Shown piece by piece: positions 8,400 through 17,080 of a DNA stretch of 64,000 nucleotides. Origin of the DNA: Desulfopila sp. IMCC35008 (GTDB lineage Bacteria; Desulfobacterota; Desulfobulbia; Desulfobulbales; Desulfocapsaceae); the NCBI RefSeq assembly GCF_010646885.2, contig NZ_CP050700.1:2506501-2570500 (forward strand), in the 5' to 3' direction. The notes beneath the pieces are model-generated. The model did no database searches. It was not told the origin of the DNA and saw only the letters and a program-made list of their open reading frames with translations. A program made the translations under genes and the position numbers. The stretch's first letter is position 1; every line of letters begins with the position of its first letter.

Positions 8400-9455
8400 T
8401 CAACTGCCCTCTACCGCCGCAGGGAACCCCGTCAAGGCCCGATTCCGATAAAGGGCCCCAACTGAATGCCCGGCAGAGGATATTGGGACTTGGTGGGGTG
8501 GATTATTTCCCCGGATGCCCCCTGAACGTTTTTTCTTTCTCGCTTGCCGAGCCAATTCAAGCTTCTCATCTCGTTCCCGGAAGATTTCCTGGGATCGTCC
8601 ATTTAGTTTATCGATCGGAGCAATATATCCAATGGCACTGTTGAGGCGAACATTGTTGTAATGATGTATATAATCACCGACCACTCTTCTCGCATCTTCA
8701 AGGCTCAGCAGTACTCCCGGCCTGATGCATTCCCTTTTCAAGGTGCCGTGCCATCTCTCTATTTTGCCATTACTCTGCGGATAATAGGGAGATGTTCTAA
8801 CATGGGTCATCCCAACAAACCTGATATACTCCTTAAAGTCTTTTGAGACAAACTGTGGACCGTTATCCGATATGATCCTTGGTTTCTCTTTAGGGAATTG
8901 TTCCCTGGCTCTTTGTAACACAATCTCAATGTCCTGCTCGGTCATCGATTCCCGTAACTCCCAGTGGACGATATATCGGCTGCACCCATCTAGAATGGTG
9001 CACAGGTAGTAAAAAGTCCCACAGATATTGATGTAGGACATGTCAATATGCCAGTGCTCATGTATCCCAAGGGGTTGAGTGAAACCATTACCCTTCTTCG
9101 ACTTGCCCTTACTCCACCTCTGCAGTAGACCTGCACCGCTCAATACCCGGTAGGTAGAACTCGGGCTGACGGCGACAATATTGTTATCCAGCATCATGAA
9201 GGTGAGCCGTCTATAACCTTCAGCCGGGAACTTGTGATGATAATCGATTATTGCCTGCCTTTCCCAGGCTTCGAGCCAGAAGTCTCGTGGTATAAGGCCA
9301 TTGTGCTCGTTGGCCTTGCCGTACCTGTCCTTCCAGTTGTAATATTTGCTTGATTGAATTTGCAGCCAACCGATATATTTCACTGCGGGGAGACCTGTTA
9401 CCTCTGACCAGTACCTCACGAAATCTATTATACTGTCCCGAGTATCGTGAGGCAC
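8400..9455 (-). CDS. IS3-family transposase OrfB (DDE integrase core)
   Basis: About 351 residues counted from a GTG at 9455. The open frame extends further upstream into the A7G slippery sequence, so the natural product is probably the OrfAB fusion made by -1 frameshifting. The catalytic residues are D in HWHIDMSYI, D in IISDNGPQF and E in SNGKIERWHG, with the usual YYPQSNGKIE spacing. It recombines the element's ends. A basic C-terminal tail (RQARKKKRSGG) follows the rve domain. No internal stops. Confidence 0.92.
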   Translation of the reverse strand: MPHDTRDSIIDFVRYWSEVTGLPAVKYIGWLQIQSSKYYNWKDRYGKANEHNGLIPRDFWLEAWERQAIIDYHHKFPAEGYRRLTFMMLDNNIVAVSPSSTYRVLSGAGLLQRWSKGKSKKGNGFTQPLGIHEHWHIDMSYINICGTFYYLCTILDGCSRYIVHWELRESMTEQDIEIVLQRAREQFPKEKPRIISDNGPQFVSKDFKEYIRFVGMTHVRTSPYYPQSNGKIERWHGTLKRECIRPGVLLSLEDARRVVGDYIHHYNNVRLNSAIGYIAPIDKLNGRSQEIFRERDEKLELARQARKKKRSGGIRGNNPPHQVPISSAGHSVGALYRNRALTGFPAAVEGS

Positions 9456-9466
9456 CCAGGCTCCTT

Positions 9467-9775
9467 TCAGATCTCCCCAAGATCTTTTTTTAGCTTGACG
9501 TGCTCCTCCATCAATTCAGAGAGCACTTCGTTCTTACGCTGAAGTTTTTGCTCCAGAGCTTGAATTTTGGCCTCATCCTGCTTTTTCTCGGTTGTCTTAT
9601 TCCGATCAAAAGCGGCGGCACCGTGTTCAAAAAACTCTTTCTGCCACCTATAAAAGACGGTCGGGTGAAGATTGTATTCGTCACACAGATCTGAAACAGG
9701 GACATGATCAACAAGGTGCCGTTTCAAGATGGTTACTTTTTCTTCCCCTGAACGATTTTTTCTTTTCCTCTTCAT
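9467..9775 (-). CDS. IS3-family OrfA (helix-turn-helix/coiled-coil protein)
   Basis: 102 residues. The N-terminal half has the helix-turn-helix VSDLCDEYNLHPTVFYRWQKEF that recognises the IS ends. The C-terminal half (about 60-100) is a coiled coil (KIQALEQKLQRKNEVLSELM) for multimerisation, as in other IS3 OrfA proteins. It ends in KKDLGEI over the slippery run where ribosomes can shift into OrfB. The start is supported by GGAG upstream on the minus strand. Confidence 0.9.
   Translation of the reverse strand: MKRKRKNRSGEEKVTILKRHLVDHVPVSDLCDEYNLHPTVFYRWQKEFFEHGAAAFDRNKTTEKKQDEAKIQALEQKLQRKNEVLSELMEEHVKLKKDLGEI
9484..9491 (-). promoter_or_regulatory. Programmed -1 frameshift signal (A7G) of the IS3 element
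   Basis: On the minus strand the orfA end reads CTA AAA AAA GAT. Slipping back one base on the seven As enters the orfB frame (codon phases differ by exactly -1). This matches the known IS3-family OrfAB expression mechanism. Confidence 0.7.
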
Positions 9776-9835
9776 TGAGTTCTCCTTTGGTTGAGTATGT
9801 TAACTCAAACAATAGAAAACTCCAATTCCCGCTGA

Positions 9836-10259
9836 ACCAATACAAAGGCATATCCGAAAGAGCGTTTTTCAACTGAAATTTCTTTTTCAAAAACTATTGT
9901 ATCTGACTTCGCAAATGGTGTTGGCGATATCAATCCTTCACATCATGATCATGAATTCGCGAAAAATACTCGCTTTGGTAGATTGACAGCAAGTGGACCA
10001 CATACAACAGCATTATTGCTTTCATTAACAGCATCCCATTTTTCAAAAAAGAGCCATGTTGGGCCTAGAGTTTTGGGTTCGGTTCCGTCGTCCAATTTTT
10101 GCAGACGAAAAGATAATCCTGGAGTGGATGGTTATTAAAGTAACTCCAAATGAGAAACTTAAAGGCGATATCGTAGAATTACGTGGACGCATAAAAGGTG
10201 AAGATGGTAAGACCTCTCTTGGAGCAAAAGGCAAAGTCTTGGCTTGCGATAAACTGTGA
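9836..10259 (+). pseudogene. MaoC-like hotdog dehydratase/thioesterase, truncated and frameshifted
   Basis: The first frame (from 9836, no start codon) reads through FSKTIVSDF and GDINPSHHDHEFA, matching the GDxNPxHxDxxFA hydratase motif of MaoC enzymes. Near an A6 run at 10045-10050 the homology moves to another frame that continues with MLGLEFWVRFRRPIFADEK and ends at 10259. The 5' end was lost where the IS3 element sits. The family handles enoyl-CoA-type thioesters, but this copy should be inactive unless the frameshift is an assembly error. It may be the gene of a third integron cassette, since an attC-like element follows. Confidence 0.68.
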
Positions 10260-10274
10260 ATTATAAATATATTT

Positions 10275-10335
10275 TCCGAACAAGGCGCTTGAGAGGGACG
10301 CTCTTAACGTCGTGCCCTTCAGCTTTCCGTTAACC
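10275..10335 (+). repeat. attC-like element resembling Vibrio-type repeats (degenerate)
   Basis: AACAAGGCGCTTGAGAGGGAC followed by GTCGTGCCC and ending in GTTAACC resembles the attC layout of superintegrons. The outer boxes (TCCGAAC and GTTAACC) deviate from consensus and are not mutually complementary. Confidence 0.42.
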
Positions 10336-10358
10336 ACAAAAATAGATTAGGATTTTAC

Positions 10359-11360
10359 ATGAAAAACAATATGTTGCCAGTTTTGCATTCAATAATTTTG
10401 ATAACTGTTTTTTGCCTGGTGACAGTTTTTCCCAGCCAGGCTATGCCACCACTAGATGTAGAGGCTCTGCCAAAAGCTCCAGATTATGCGGTACCGGGAA
10501 GCTGGCTAGTCAAGCCTGCCTCTCCCACTGCCTCGGTTGATGTCTTTTTCGTTTATCCAACGGTCCTGTTTAATGATAAGGATTGGATGATGGATACGAC
10601 TATACCTGACATGCGGGCAGCAGCCATGGAGATGGTAAACACTCAGGCTTCTGTCTTTGAAGGAAAAGCGAATATTTACGCCCCAATGTATCGCCAGATG
10701 AATTTAGCTGGCCTGGGTTTGAGTGATGCCGATGCCGCACCATTGCAAAAGATCGTTCATGATGATATTTGGCGCGCTCTGTCCTATTACCTAAAATATG
10801 AAAATAACGGCCGCCCATTCTTCTTGGCAGGCCATAGCCAGGGTTCCATGATATTGACGGATCTTCTCCTTGAGCATTGGGGGTCTACCGGCAACGAAAA
10901 GAGACTCATTGCAGCCTTGCTACCAGGGTGGTCTTTGACCCCGACAGAACTTGCTGCTAACCCCTATGTACACATGTGTGAAAGTTCAGACCAAACAGGA
11001 TGTGTCATTTTCTACAATACAATGGCTGCAGGGCGACAATCAGCAGCACCGACTCTCAAGAAGGGTGCCTTGGCTGTAAATCCCCTATCATGGACCACGG
11101 ACAGCGTATTTGTCCCTGCTAAAAAGAACATTGGCTCTGTTTTTTTTGATACAACAGGAACGGCTACTACCTACCCCCATTTCACTTCGGCTCAGATTGT
11201 AGATGGCGGCCTCATTGTCCAACCCGAGAATATCGATTTGGTTACTGTCCAAGGCGGCCATTTTCCGGAAGGGGTCTATCACGCCTTTGACTATTCACTG
11301 TTTTTCAAAAATCTTAAAGCCAATATTGCGGAACGTATCGACGCCTATACCCATAAGTGA
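10359..11360 (+). CDS. Secreted alpha/beta hydrolase-like protein, DUF3089 family
   Basis: 333 residues with an N-terminal signal peptide (hydrophobic stretch about 8-25, cleavage near SQAMP). It continues with the DUF3089 pattern: VDVFFVYPTVLFND near the start, the nucleophile elbow GHSQGS in the middle, LLPGWSL, and a His near the end (VQGGHFPEG / YHAFDYSLF) that could complete a Ser-His catalytic pair. The substrate is unknown; the fold suggests an esterase or lipase-like enzyme in the cell envelope. It directly follows the attC-like element and may be cassette-borne. Confidence 0.78.
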   Translation: MKNNMLPVLHSIILITVFCLVTVFPSQAMPPLDVEALPKAPDYAVPGSWLVKPASPTASVDVFFVYPTVLFNDKDWMMDTTIPDMRAAAMEMVNTQASVFEGKANIYAPMYRQMNLAGLGLSDADAAPLQKIVHDDIWRALSYYLKYENNGRPFFLAGHSQGSMILTDLLLEHWGSTGNEKRLIAALLPGWSLTPTELAANPYVHMCESSDQTGCVIFYNTMAAGRQSAAPTLKKGALAVNPLSWTTDSVFVPAKKNIGSVFFDTTGTATTYPHFTSAQIVDGGLIVQPENIDLVTVQGGHFPEGVYHAFDYSLFFKNLKANIAERIDAYTHK

Positions 11361-11892
11361 GTATCTGATGTAAAAAATTATTATAACATTTTACTCAACC
11401 AGATTCGGGCCGGAAAGCGGCCCTCACTGGTGAGCAATGTGTTCATGGTGTCCCGGATGTGTCCCGACATAGGTTACTTACCTCGTATTTACTGAGCAAT
11501 GGGAAGTTCATACCTTCCCATTCCTTCTATTTTCCATCCATATATGGTGAGTGCTTTCTGTTCGAGATCAAAAAATAAGAAATTGCTTGATTGGTAATGT
11601 CATGCTCCTTCCATTTCGCCTAACATGCGCCGTTTGATCAAAAATGAGTCGCAATACTGATCTCATACTTACGTAGAGATTAGTTGGGTATTTTTTAGAT
11701 ACCACATTTTGTCAACTGGGTAGTTTTTACTCACATTCTTTTCAAGCCTCCTTTTATCTATACAATCAATTTCAATATTAGTATTAATATTAGACAATTA
11801 GGACAATACGCTTCCTGCAACATTGTGGCACAATGGTTGCTAGATAAAAGGTGTCTACATTAATACAACCCATTGTTAAAAGGAGATTCAAG
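11361..11892. other. Gene-free stretch in the island
   Basis: About 530 bases, AT-rich in the second half. It contains the palindrome at 11394-11434 and a weak pair of core-like boxes (GCCTAAC at 11618, GTTGGGT at 11683) without a convincing dyad between them. No gene recognised. Confidence 0.4.
11394..11434. repeat. Nested imperfect palindrome, possible short attC or hairpin
   Basis: The outer arms CTCAACCAG and CTGGTGAG pair with one bulge, and the inner arms GGGCCG and CGGCCC enclose GAAAG. There is no T-run. The left box ACTCAAC fits RYYYAAC, and the right box GGTGAGC has the same deviation as attC2. Shorter than known attC sites. Confidence 0.38.
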
Positions 11893-12165
11893 ATGTGGGG
11901 ACAACAATTTGGTGAATGGGGTTCAAACTTTTGTGGTTACGGACCTTCTTTTGGGCATGGTCCTTGGTTTTTTGGATGGCTTTTACCGTTGTTTTTCTGG
12001 GGGGCTATTTTATTTGCAATATACGCAATCGCAAAATCATTGTTTTCCAGCAACAAATCCCAACAAGTCGATACCGCTTTTGACATATTAAGAAATCGCT
12101 TTGCTTCAGGTGAAATAACTGAAAAAGAATATACCGCTCAAAAAGCAGTTCTCGGCAAGCGGTAA
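11893..12165 (+). CDS. Small membrane protein with C-terminal SHOCT domain
   Basis: 90 residues from the ATG at 11893, which follows AAAGGAG at the right distance; an open frame runs further upstream but lacks such a site. A Gly/Trp/Phe-rich N-terminus leads into one transmembrane helix (FFGWLLPLFFWGAILFAIYA), followed by a SHOCT motif (FDILRNRFASGEITEKEYTAQKAVL). SHOCT is a short oligomerisation-type domain found at the ends of many small membrane proteins. The specific role is unknown. It is flanked by gene-poor DNA in the island. Confidence 0.82.
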   Translation: MWGQQFGEWGSNFCGYGPSFGHGPWFFGWLLPLFFWGAILFAIYAIAKSLFSSNKSQQVDTAFDILRNRFASGEITEKEYTAQKAVLGKR

Positions 12166-12186
12166 TGTCTACCTAAAAGCTTAGGA

Positions 12187-12204
12187 GAGCAGGGGGACCT
12201 GCTC
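12187..12204. terminator. Hairpin after the SHOCT gene, possible weak terminator
   Basis: GAGCAGG, loop GGGA, CCTGCTC: a perfect 7-bp stem 22 bases after the stop codon, without a T-run. Confidence 0.4.
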
Positions 12205-12296
12205 ATCACCTATTCACACAAAACTGGCGAATATTATTCACATATTGATCGGTGATCCTGTTCCGGAAATTGGCTTTCCACTATGCCCACTACCCC

Positions 12297-12357
12297 TATA
12301 GAGTTGGTCAGAGTCTCACGGCCTCGTTCATGCCCGAGAGTACTCTCCTATCTTCTG
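12297..12357 (+). repeat. Dispersed repeat A, copy 1
   Basis: About 60 bases beginning TATAGAGTTGGTC. Roughly 50 match 20616-20676 in the same orientation. Contains the palindrome GAGAGTACTCTC. Origin unknown. Confidence 0.6.
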
Positions 12358-12550
12358 GTGAAAGCAAGGGTTACAGGGATCACTGGTTTCTACAGCCTCC
12401 TTTTGCCGAAAGCTGCTCAATACTGAATGAGTATCTTTAAGAGCGAGGTTTATAGAAAGAAGTCGTAAATCAGTTACTCTCAGATGGTTAATCCGAAAAT
12501 ATATTTCGCTTGTCCTTCCTGGTCAAACAACTTACATTTCGCATCAAAGA

Positions 12551-13612
12551 TTATTCTAGTCCTGCCGAGACCCTCAACATATTAATGGCTTCCACCACCC
12601 CTATATGTGAGTCACCGTTTATGTCAGGGCCAACATTTGACAGATCGGGAGTGGCTCCTGTCTGGGATTGCAAGATGGCTATCGCATGTTCCACTGCGCC
12701 ATCAGGATCATTCCATCCTGCCAGGCTTGCCCAAAGCCACCAGGCTGCATAACCTTTTCTGTTCCCGTTCAAATGCTGACTGTGCGCAGCCCCAGAAATC
12801 CACCAGTCGACACCTTCAGTGTGATTATCCTGCCAATCCAACGCCCAGTTGCTCTCCCGCGAGCCGTTACCGTCGTTGTCATAGTCGCAATTATCGTTAC
12901 CCATTAATTCCATATAATTTACCAGACCATCGGGATCGTAGCTTTCTATGTCGGCAAAATCGTACAGCACTTTGTTATTCTCGCGGCAATAGGTGCGGAT
13001 CTGCTCGTTTCTCAGGTGCAGGTTTCCTGTTGCACCACCTCCGTCTAGGTGACCGGCCATATAAATGAACACAATGCCAGGGTAGTCTTCCTCAAGCTCG
13101 GACATCGGTTGGAGATAAGTACTTATCATGGTCTCTTCAGTACGACCGGATGCCTGGCCACACCAGGACCAGATGATAACATTGACGTCAGAATGGCTTG
13201 TTCCCCTACCTGTCGCTGGGTCAGGGTCACCAAGGTATGCCCTTGTGTTATTGAGCCACTGAGGGTAATAGCCGACATCACCACCCATGGCATAATCATC
13301 AAGATCCAAGGCACCTTGTAGAGGGCCGTCATTCCAGATATATACACCGGAGGTTGCTCCATTGGAGGACATAAAAACGTCCAACTGGTTACTCGCCCCC
13401 CCCATGCCTGCAATGAGCTGGCTACCATGTGATGTGTGACCATAAGCAATGTGCAACTTTTCTTTTGCTAGGATGATTGCAGACTCAGGAACCTGCCAGA
13501 GGTTCGTATTGTTATGGTCGATAATCAACGGGGTCGATCTGGCACCATGGCACGGTTGCCAACCTCCTACCATCACCCCAACTACTAATAACAATAAAAA
13601 GAAATTCCTCAT
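12551..13612 (-). CDS. Secreted protein with C-terminal dockerin-like repeat
   Basis: 353 residues with a clear signal peptide (FFLLLLVVGVMVGGW, cleavage near CHGA). The body contains YGHTSHGSQ near residue 55 and many acidic/Gly loops (DNCDYDNDGNGSRESN) that may bind calcium. It has no sure catalytic assignment; the HxSHGSQ segment recalls SGNH/GDSL-like or other hydrolase pockets. The last 25 residues (DINGDSHIGVVEAINMLRV) fit one EF-hand half of a type I dockerin, a domain found as a single terminal motif in many deltaproteobacterial exoproteins. No cohesin is visible in the window. Function unknown. Confidence 0.75.
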   Translation of the reverse strand: MRNFFLLLLVVGVMVGGWQPCHGARSTPLIIDHNNTNLWQVPESAIILAKEKLHIAYGHTSHGSQLIAGMGGASNQLDVFMSSNGATSGVYIWNDGPLQGALDLDDYAMGGDVGYYPQWLNNTRAYLGDPDPATGRGTSHSDVNVIIWSWCGQASGRTEETMISTYLQPMSELEEDYPGIVFIYMAGHLDGGGATGNLHLRNEQIRTYCRENNKVLYDFADIESYDPDGLVNYMELMGNDNCDYDNDGNGSRESNWALDWQDNHTEGVDWWISGAAHSQHLNGNRKGYAAWWLWASLAGWNDPDGAVEHAIAILQSQTGATPDLSNVGPDINGDSHIGVVEAINMLRVSAGLE

Positions 13613-14514
13613 AAAATTCCTCGGCTCACTACATATTGTTCGTTACGCATCTTCCTCAAGCATTATCGCTCTTTCAGCTGAAATGATGAGAATAAAACAC
13701 AGCAAACCGCCATCAGTTGCAACTAACTCCGACCAAACAGTAACAAACAATCTTGCCGAGAGCAATTTTTCTATTTCATTTCGAGCTGTTGGGTGGCATT
13801 AAATTATGCATATTTCTAATTTTCTATATCCGCATATTAGATCACTATGGGGTGACCGATAGTATGGTAGGCCCCATCAGGAGTCCAGGATGTTTCTGTT
13901 GACTCTGGCATGGTCCATACTACTCTAAGATCTTGTCATTGATGAATTGCTGGGATTGGCAGGTAATACCTCTTAAAATCTGGATACAACTTCAACTTGA
14001 TATATTTCTTGGCTCGTCTAGCGAATTACACTAGGAATTGGCAACTTGATCTCTCGAGAGTCACTGAAAACCGCCGTAGATAAGCATTTTGACGGATAGT
14101 TAAACATTACCAGCAACTTCTGAAGAAAATTATACTGCTTCAGCACTTCTATGTTCATGCTTATTTTCAGGTGTTAGCAGGGACAGCCCCCACTTTTTTT
14201 TCTTTTTAACTTGTCGATACGTCAGTTCTGCCTGGCAGAGAGCCTCAGCACTTACTCTTATGCTATAAGGACGAATGTGAGTTCGCCTATAGTTCCAGAA
14301 ATGGAGCAACTTGTTCAGGTGTTTTTGCTGAGAGTACAATTGAGTGCGGGGACGACCTGCAAGGGAACTAGGTTAACATGACGATCCTGCCAAGCTATTG
14401 ATCCTGGCAAGAGATCTCTTCGATCCACACTGCACGATACAACAGTGGAATTGACCAACGGCAGATTGTTCTCCTGTGCATGATTCTATACGAGTATTGA
14501 GCATCAGTCTCGCA
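13613..14514. other. Gene-free island segment with dispersed repeat B1
   Basis: About 900 bases. A minus-strand frame at 14130-14339 has no ribosome-binding site and no recognisable family. Repeat B1 lies at 13935-14003. The rest shows no recognisable feature. Confidence 0.4.
13935..14003 (+). repeat. Dispersed repeat B, copy 1
   Basis: 69 bases starting GTCATTGATGAATT and ending CTTGATAT; 57 of 69 match 15877-15945 without gaps. Weaker similarity extends upstream to GTGACCGATA in both copies (13852 and 15807). Confidence 0.7.
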
Positions 14515-14548
14515 ATAAAAAAGGCAGAGCCATTACTGACCCTGCCTG
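14515..14548 (-). terminator. Terminator of the PEP-CTERM gene
   Basis: On the minus strand AGGCAG pairs with CTGCCT, followed by six Ts, 24 bases beyond the stop codon. Confidence 0.75.
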
Positions 14549-14571
14549 AGTGGTACCCTTCTTCATGTAGC

Positions 14572-15297
14572 TTATTTATTTTGCTTACGCCTGTAACCAG
14601 CGAGACTTGCAAGGCCTGTGCCGAAAAGGAGCATGGTTGTTGGTTCGGGAACTGGTGTGCTACTTACACTCACACTATCCACTCTGAATTGTGCCCACCC
14701 TTGCCAATTGCTTGTGTCCCCATCATATTGTGAAAATTCTCCACCTCCACCAACGTATTTGGCTAGGTTAATCGATTGAGGTAATCCGTTTGGGTCATAA
14801 CCGTCAAAAAGGTCATGCTCAAATAGCAAAGTCACGTAGAACTGTATTTCATCTGTTATGAAGGGATCATGAAAACCGAGAACTACAGCGTCTAGCGGAG
14901 TGCCACTATCCACACCTATATTAAGCCAGCCAAGCTCTGGTGAAGCCCAGTCTTCCACTAAATTATCATTAAATTCAAAGAGGACATAATTGGAAACATA
15001 GCTATCCCCATTAGAAAGCGATGCACTATTTTGATATTTAACACCACCATCATTCAGTTCATAAACCGTCCATCCACCATCATTTGTCCCAATGTCAGTT
15101 GCTATAGTGGTATCTAATTGGTAGCTTGCTTCATACACAAAGTCTGCTCCAACATAACCTGCCAATGTTCCTGAGGTATTATCAGGAACGACCTTTCCAG
15201 TGATAATAATATTTTGTAGTGGAGTTGCTTTTGCTAGAGGAGTCAATAAGAAAACACAAATAGCTACAAAGTATAGTTGCTTCAGTAATTTAAACAT
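14572..15297 (-). CDS. PEP-CTERM sorting-domain exoprotein
   Basis: 241 residues from the ATG at 15297, chosen because AAGGGA precedes it at about 10 bases; the frame is open 12 codons further up. A signal peptide (LYFVAICVFLLTPLAKA) is followed by a beta-rich, Gly/Asp/Ser-rich domain. The C-terminus VPEPTTMLLFGTGLASLAGYRRK is the PEP-CTERM tripartite signal: PEP motif, transmembrane helix and basic tail. Such proteins are exported and processed by exosortase (EpsH), usually as part of exopolysaccharide-linked surface structures. No exosortase gene lies in this window. The gene has its own terminator. Confidence 0.9.
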   Translation of the reverse strand: MFKLLKQLYFVAICVFLLTPLAKATPLQNIIITGKVVPDNTSGTLAGYVGADFVYEASYQLDTTIATDIGTNDGGWTVYELNDGGVKYQNSASLSNGDSYVSNYVLFEFNDNLVEDWASPELGWLNIGVDSGTPLDAVVLGFHDPFITDEIQFYVTLLFEHDLFDGYDPNGLPQSINLAKYVGGGGEFSQYDGDTSNWQGWAQFRVDSVSVSSTPVPEPTTMLLFGTGLASLAGYRRKQNK

Positions 15298-16011
15298 GAC
15301 TAATCTTTCCCTTAGTATAGAGTTAAATAGCAAAATCCAAGGAGTAGCCCCCTCCTAGTTAAATCAAATAGTTAAAGCCCATATGCCAGCCTAGCAAAAT
15401 AGGAGTATGCGGTCAATAGGTATAACTACCCATATATGCAGGAATTATTATCACTCACGCTAGGCAATTACCTTGAAGTGATGAAATATATTTTCTTTAT
15501 TTCCATAAGTACAATGTTAATTAATATTTCTATAACATAATAATATCGCTGTGATTGTAAGACCATTTGTCACTAATAATATTAATAAAATTCAAGGTTC
15601 TGCACAATGATTGTGCAATTCATACCTGAATATTATTCTTAGCAGCTTTAATTAACCTTCGATGGTTAAGTAGGAAGATTAATTCCAGCATCTCGGTCCG
15701 GACACTCTGCATTTTGGCTGATATGTTCTTAGGCAACATGAAGATTTCCACGGTAGAACCCACCAGGGCTCGAACCGCCCTCTATGCTTTTCATGGAAGG
15801 ACGAGCGTGACCGATACTACTCTCGAACCATTCACGACCTCAAGGTTGTAGAATGGTCAACACTATTTTCGTATCTGTCATTGATGAATTATTGAGATTG
15901 GCAATCACCACCTCTTAATATCTAGATACTACTTCGACTTGATATGTTGCCTATTTTTCCTCATGCGCCAACTTTAATGGCGATGAGCAACCCAAGCTTT
16001 CTATACCAGTT
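15298..16011. other. Gene-free island segment with dispersed repeat B2
   Basis: About 714 AT-rich bases upstream of the PEP-CTERM gene, holding its promoter and repeat B2 (15877-15945). No gene recognised. Confidence 0.4.
15877..15945 (+). repeat. Dispersed repeat B, copy 2
   Basis: Second 69-base copy, about 83 percent identical to 13935-14003 and in the same orientation. It ends about 66 bases before the second IS3 element. Confidence 0.7.
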
Positions 16012-16017
16012 TGAAAG

Positions 16018-16327
16018 TTAGTGTTTTTCTCTTTTTAAAGCAGCTTTTCTTGTTTTTTCTCTGATTTTCTTCACATATCTCGCAGGCGAAATACCATTCA
16101 GCGCTCCATGCGGTCGTTCAGTGTTATATTCCTCAAGCCAAGAACCAATTACACGCCTCGCTTCCTGGACTGAATAGAAAAGCCATCTATCAAGGCAACC
16201 ATCACGGAAAACTCCATTGAAACTCTCATTGTGTCCATTCTGCCAAGGGCTTCCAGGGTCAATGTAGCGCGTTTTTACACCAATCTGCTTGAGCCAGTGC
16301 TGGATCTGCTTTGATACAAACTCTGGG
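16018..16327 (-). pseudogene. IS3 transposase OrfB, C-terminal fragment
   Basis: Encodes EFVSKQIQHWLKQIG through SPWQNGHNESFNGVFRDG, with the catalytic Glu in NGHNESF, to ARYVKKIREK and a stop at 16018. It continues the fragment at 19690 directly: there the protein stops at SDNGP, here it resumes at EFVSKQ. It is cut off from its start by the nested IS21 element and cannot be expressed as a full transposase. Confidence 0.88.
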
Positions 16328-16507
16328 TGTCAGCGGCGTTCTGGAACTACCCCTAACCGGGCGGCTTGAAAATACGTAATCCGTCTTCTTCGTTTTACTT
16401 CTCACCAAGTGTGTAACACTCTCTTCTTCCTGCTTCTTTTTCTTCCTTTTTTCTTACCTGTTACAGTTCAAAATCAGTAAACATATCCCTCAGGAGGACA
16501 CAGGGAT

Positions 16508-17080
16508 ATGGCACGGTCACGACGACGGAAATGTAAGCATTGCCGGGAGTTATTCATCCCGGATCATCGTAACAGAAATAAGCAGCGCTACTGCTCCAAA
16601 CCGGAATGCAGGGTGGCAAGCAAAGCTGCCGCCCAGGAGAAGTGGCTGCAAAAAGAGGAAAACAAAAACTACTTTCGGGGACCGGATAATGTCCGTCGTG
16701 TACAGGCATGGAGAGAGCACAATCCAGGGTACCGGCAAAAGCAGCGATTAAGACGAAATGCGTTACAAGATCACTCGTCTGGAAATAACAAAAGAAAACA
16801 AGAGGATAAGCCAAAGTTAACGAAAGAGCCGTTACAAGATCTCTTGACGAGCTATCCCATCGTACTTGTGGGCCTATTGGCACATTTTAGCGGTTCACTG
16901 TTACAAGATGACATTGTCCATACCGGCCTTCGTCTGCAACAATTGGGGCGGGATATTCTTACCGAACCATCAATAGATAAAGGAGGTCGTCATGACAGTA
17001 GAAAAACAACCCATACTTCCGCACATGATCCGCAGGGTGCCGGAACAGTTCAGCTGGCTGGATCACCGCCTGGTCCGTGA
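16508..17080 (+). CDS. Zinc-finger-like protein of the IS21-type element
   Basis: Up to 190 residues. Near the N-terminus, KCKHCRELFIPDHRNRNKQRYCSKPECR supplies a C-x2-C...C-x4-C zinc-ribbon-like array, followed by basic helices. A central hydrophobic segment (YPIVLVGLLAHFSGSLL) follows. A Shine-Dalgarno sequence (AGGAGG) lies upstream of the ATG. The last 30 or so residues overlap the next gene by 89 bases and look like out-of-frame sequence, so the true C-terminus may have been extended by a lost stop. DNA binding as an accessory to transposition is inferred from motif and position; no function is known to me. Confidence 0.7.
   Translation: MARSRRRKCKHCRELFIPDHRNRNKQRYCSKPECRVASKAAAQEKWLQKEENKNYFRGPDNVRRVQAWREHNPGYRQKQRLRRNALQDHSSGNNKRKQEDKPKLTKEPLQDLLTSYPIVLVGLLAHFSGSLLQDDIVHTGLRLQQLGRDILTEPSIDKGGRHDSRKTTHTSAHDPQGAGTVQLAGSPPGP

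Larger units (their letters stand above)
8342..9829 (-). mobile_element. IS3-family insertion sequence
   Basis: About 1.49 kb with orfA and orfB. The ends share the inverted repeat GGAATTGGAG (8342-8351, and its complement at 9820-9829), and the similarity continues imperfectly inward to a shared GTT/TTGAG pattern. No clear target duplication was seen. It sits just after attC2 and removes the start of the MaoC-like gene to its right. Confidence 0.82.

Noticed and set aside
11618..11689. attC candidate with boxes GCCTAAC and GTTGGGT
   Set aside because: No internal dyad and the boxes are not complementary to neighbouring cores. A similar GCCTAACATGC at 5157 also lacks a partner.
14130..14339. 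69-codon minus-strand frame in the island, briefly considered a transposase remnant
   Set aside because: No DDE or helix-turn-helix motif and no start signal.
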